From NCBI GenBank assembly GCA_046154735.1, contig JBJXFJ010000264.1:1-6758 (forward strand): a stretch of DNA of 6,758 nt. Reading direction: 5' to 3'. This document shows positions 5,423 to 6,758 of the stretch, piece after piece. How positions within the stretch are numbered: the stretch's first letter is position 1; each line of letters starts with the position of its first letter. The position numbers and the translations under genes were made by a program. The stretch is from CAVXYC01 sp046154735. GTDB lineage: Bacteria; Chloroflexota; UBA6077; JACCZL01. Below the pieces are notes generated by a model that was not told the origin of the DNA, searched no databases, and was given only the letters and a program-made list of their open reading frames with translations.

Positions 5423-5597
5423 GCTCCAAACGCGCCCGCAACTCGTCAAGAGATAGGGAAGGCTCCTCACGCCGTTCCGCAACTACCCCCAGGTCGTGCA
5501 GATCCTCGAGGAGCTGCTGATAGCGAGCCACCGAGAGGATAACGGCCGTCCGCCGCCCCTTGGCATCAACAATGAACTGCTCCGTGGACGTTGCCAT
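5409..5597 (-). CDS. Type II antitoxin, Phd/YefM (prevent-host-death) family
   Basis: The product is 62 residues from ATG 5597, chosen because AGGGAG (5606-5611) sits 8 bases upstream; the frame is open to 5636 without a comparable site. The N-terminal half, F-I-V-D-A-K-G-R-R-T-A-V-I-L-S-V-A-R-Y-Q-Q-L-L-E-D-L-H-D-L (in two runs, about residues 8-36), is the DNA-binding and dimerisation part typical of Phd/YefM-like antitoxins. The C-terminal tail A-E-R-R-E-E-P-S-L-S-L-D-E-L-R-A-R-L-E would wrap the cognate toxin. It ends with TAG (5409-5411) inside the start of the RelE/ParE-like gene, the usual coupled arrangement. Antitoxins of this kind neutralise the toxin and repress their own promoter. 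Because the toxin frame is broken, this gene may now be an orphan or serve as an antidote to related toxins elsewhere. Confidence 0.85.
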   Translation of the reverse strand: MATSTEQFIVDAKGRRTAVILSVARYQQLLEDLHDLGVVAERREEPSLSLDELRARLEREPV

Positions 5598-5984
5598 AGC
5601 AGACGCTCCCTTCAAGGTTGAAGTGTACCCCATCACTGGATCACATCTGTGGCCCGGACTAGCCCGGGGCGGTGCTCTGGGAGACCGTGCTCATCCAGGG
5701 TCTCTCCGGTGTCGGGATGTGCCGGTACGAAATGGGTACACGCCTCTTGACCACCCGTTGTGGTGGCCCCCGCTGACTCCGTCGTCTCAGACCAGGATTT
5801 TTCCCGAGATTGATTGTCTCTAAACGCCCAGTGGATAGCCACGAAGTGACGAATGTGATGGATTTGTGATGTGATGTTCCCCACTTTCCCCCTGCCGTCC
5901 GTGGCGTTCCGCCGCGTAATTCGCGTTTAATACCGCCGCCTGGCCGGGTCCGTCTCGGCTAGACCAACGCGGTAGGAGCACCCC
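5598..5984. other. Gene-poor region between divergent antitoxin and GH5 genes
   Basis: Apart from the antitoxin control region at its left end and the GH5 leader at its right end, nothing recognisable was found. Open frames of 83-87 codons cross it on both strands, but their translations show no family motif and overlap one another. A small stem CCACC/GGTGG (5751-5755 with 5762-5766) is present. Near the right end, an AT-rich TTTAAT (5926-5931) could be a -10 element for the GH5 gene, with no clear -35. Confidence 0.4.
5606..5627 (-). promoter_or_regulatory. Candidate promoter/operator and ribosome binding site of the antitoxin gene
   Basis: Reading the minus strand toward the antitoxin start, a -10-like TACACT (5622-5627) is followed by the palindrome TTCAA-CC-TTGAA (5611-5622) and then the AGGGAG ribosome binding site (5606-5611). 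A short palindrome between promoter and start is where a self-repressing antitoxin would be expected to bind. No good -35 is visible, so the promoter part is tentative. Confidence 0.4.
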
Positions 5985-6758
5985 ATGCGCCGGACGGCGC
6001 TCGCACTTTTCCTGGGAGTCATTGGACTTGCCCAGTGGTCGCCCATCTCCAGTCTCTCGGCGCAATCCGCGCCGCCCCTCAGCGGCAAGCAGTTTGGCGT
6101 CTCAATCGCCGGAGCCGATTTCGCCGAGTCCCGTCTCCCGGGTACCCGAAATACTGATTACATCTATGCCGCGGATGCGTCCCGACAGCAATATCTCGCC
6201 ACTCGTGGCCAGAAGTTGATCCGCATTCCGTTCCGTTGGGAGCGCGTGCAGCGCACCGCCTTTGGTCCACTCTGGACCGACGACATTGCCGGCCTGCGAG
6301 CCATGCTCGATGCTGCCGCGGCCGCCGGGCAAGTGGCCATCCTGGACATGCATAACTACGCCCGGTATTACGATGTGCCGCTCACCCGCGCCGATGCGGC
6401 CAAGCTGAATGACGTGTGGCAGAAGCTGGCCCACGAGTTCCGAGGGCACCCCGCGCTGTTTGGCTACGAGATTATGAATGAGCCGCACACCCTGCCCGAG
6501 GGCTCCAGCGCCTGGGCCGATCTGGCCCAGGCAGCCACCACGGCCATCCGCAAGGAAGACAGTAACGCCTGGGTGCTCGTGCCGGGCTACGCCTGGCAGG
6601 GTGCCTGGTACTGGCCCCAGAACAACGCATCGCTCAACGTCACCGACCCCGCGGGACGGATGCTCTACGCTGCTCATCAGTACTTCGATCGAGACGGCTC
6701 CGGCACGTACGGCAGCGGATTCGATCAGGAAGGCGCCTACCCGGCCATCGGCGTGGAT
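5985..6758 (+). CDS. Secreted GH5-type glycoside hydrolase (cellulase-like), 3' end outside window
   Basis: ATG 5985 is preceded by AGGAG (5974-5978) with ideal 6-base spacing, and the frame stays open to the window end, giving 258 residues so far. Residues 1-26 form a signal peptide: M-R-R-T, hydrophobic A-L-A-L-F-L-G-V-I-G-L, and a likely cut after L-S-A. The mature part shows GH5 (clan GH-A) landmarks: L-I-R-I-P-F-R-W (78-85) with a substrate-site Arg84, D-M-H-N-Y (121-125) with His123, Y-E-I-M-N-E-P-H (161-168) with Glu166 as the acid/base, and A-A-H-Q-Y-F-D (229-235). The second catalytic Glu (nucleophile) would lie beyond the window. It probably cleaves beta-1,4-glucan or a related beta-glycan outside the cell. 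The lack of any carbohydrate-binding module before the catalytic domain is visible; one could follow at the C-terminus. Confidence 0.92.
   Translation, partial: MRRTALALFLGVIGLAQWSPISSLSAQSAPPLSGKQFGVSIAGADFAESRLPGTRNTDYIYAADASRQQYLATRGQKLIRIPFRWERVQRTAFGPLWTDDIAGLRAMLDAAAAAGQVAILDMHNYARYYDVPLTRADAAKLNDVWQKLAHEFRGHPALFGYEIMNEPHTLPEGSSAWADLAQAATTAIRKEDSNAWVLVPGYAWQGAWYWPQNNASLNVTDPAGRMLYAAHQYFDRDGSGTYGSGFDQEGAYPAIGVD

Noticed and set aside
5751..5766. CCACC/GGTGG stem as a terminator
   Set aside because: Only five base pairs, no T-run, and no gene ends beside it.

Overview
The window is GC-rich (by eye a little over 60% G+C) and has the look of a Chloroflexota-type genome, perhaps Thermomicrobia-like. 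That placement is an inference. It rests on the Thr/Pro-rich linker of a secreted lipoprotein, a Gram-positive-type LexA box (GAAC-N4-GTTC), and the mix of a DUF4143 ATPase, a HypE-like AIR-synthase protein and GTG starts. No rRNA, tRNA, CRISPR array or intact transposase was seen.

Layout. Positions 1-2717 carry plus-strand housekeeping or accessory genes: the C-terminal end of a DUF4143-type ATPase (1-279); a small lipoprotein gene overlapping it (272-802); a HypE-like AIR-synthase-related protein lacking the HypE C-terminal cysteine (908-1900); a GC-rich hairpin repeat; and a HAD-family hydrolase (2040-2717). A 19-bp perfect inverted repeat overlaps the stop codons of the HAD gene and of the convergent minus-strand gene, and looks like a bidirectional terminator.

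Positions 2775-4649 form a minus-strand block. A perfect 20-bp palindrome with a LexA/SOS-box core (4630-4649) lies just upstream of two tightly coupled small genes (113 aa, then 88 aa with one membrane helix). These are followed by a 123-bp REP/MITE-like inverted-repeat element (3859-3981) and then a sigma-70-like protein with an extra C-terminal domain (2775-3773). The juxtaposition suggests an accessory, possibly DNA-damage-responsive module, but its function is unknown.

Positions 4682-5597 look decayed. A frameshifted fragment of an ABC-transporter substrate-binding protein (4682-5149) abuts a type II toxin-antitoxin locus on the minus strand. Its Phd/YefM-like antitoxin (5409-5597) is intact, but its RelE/ParE-like toxin (5155-5422) is split by an apparent single-base insertion. 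After a gene-poor stretch of about 390 bases, a plus-strand secreted GH5-type glycoside hydrolase (cellulase-like) begins at 5985 and runs off the window.
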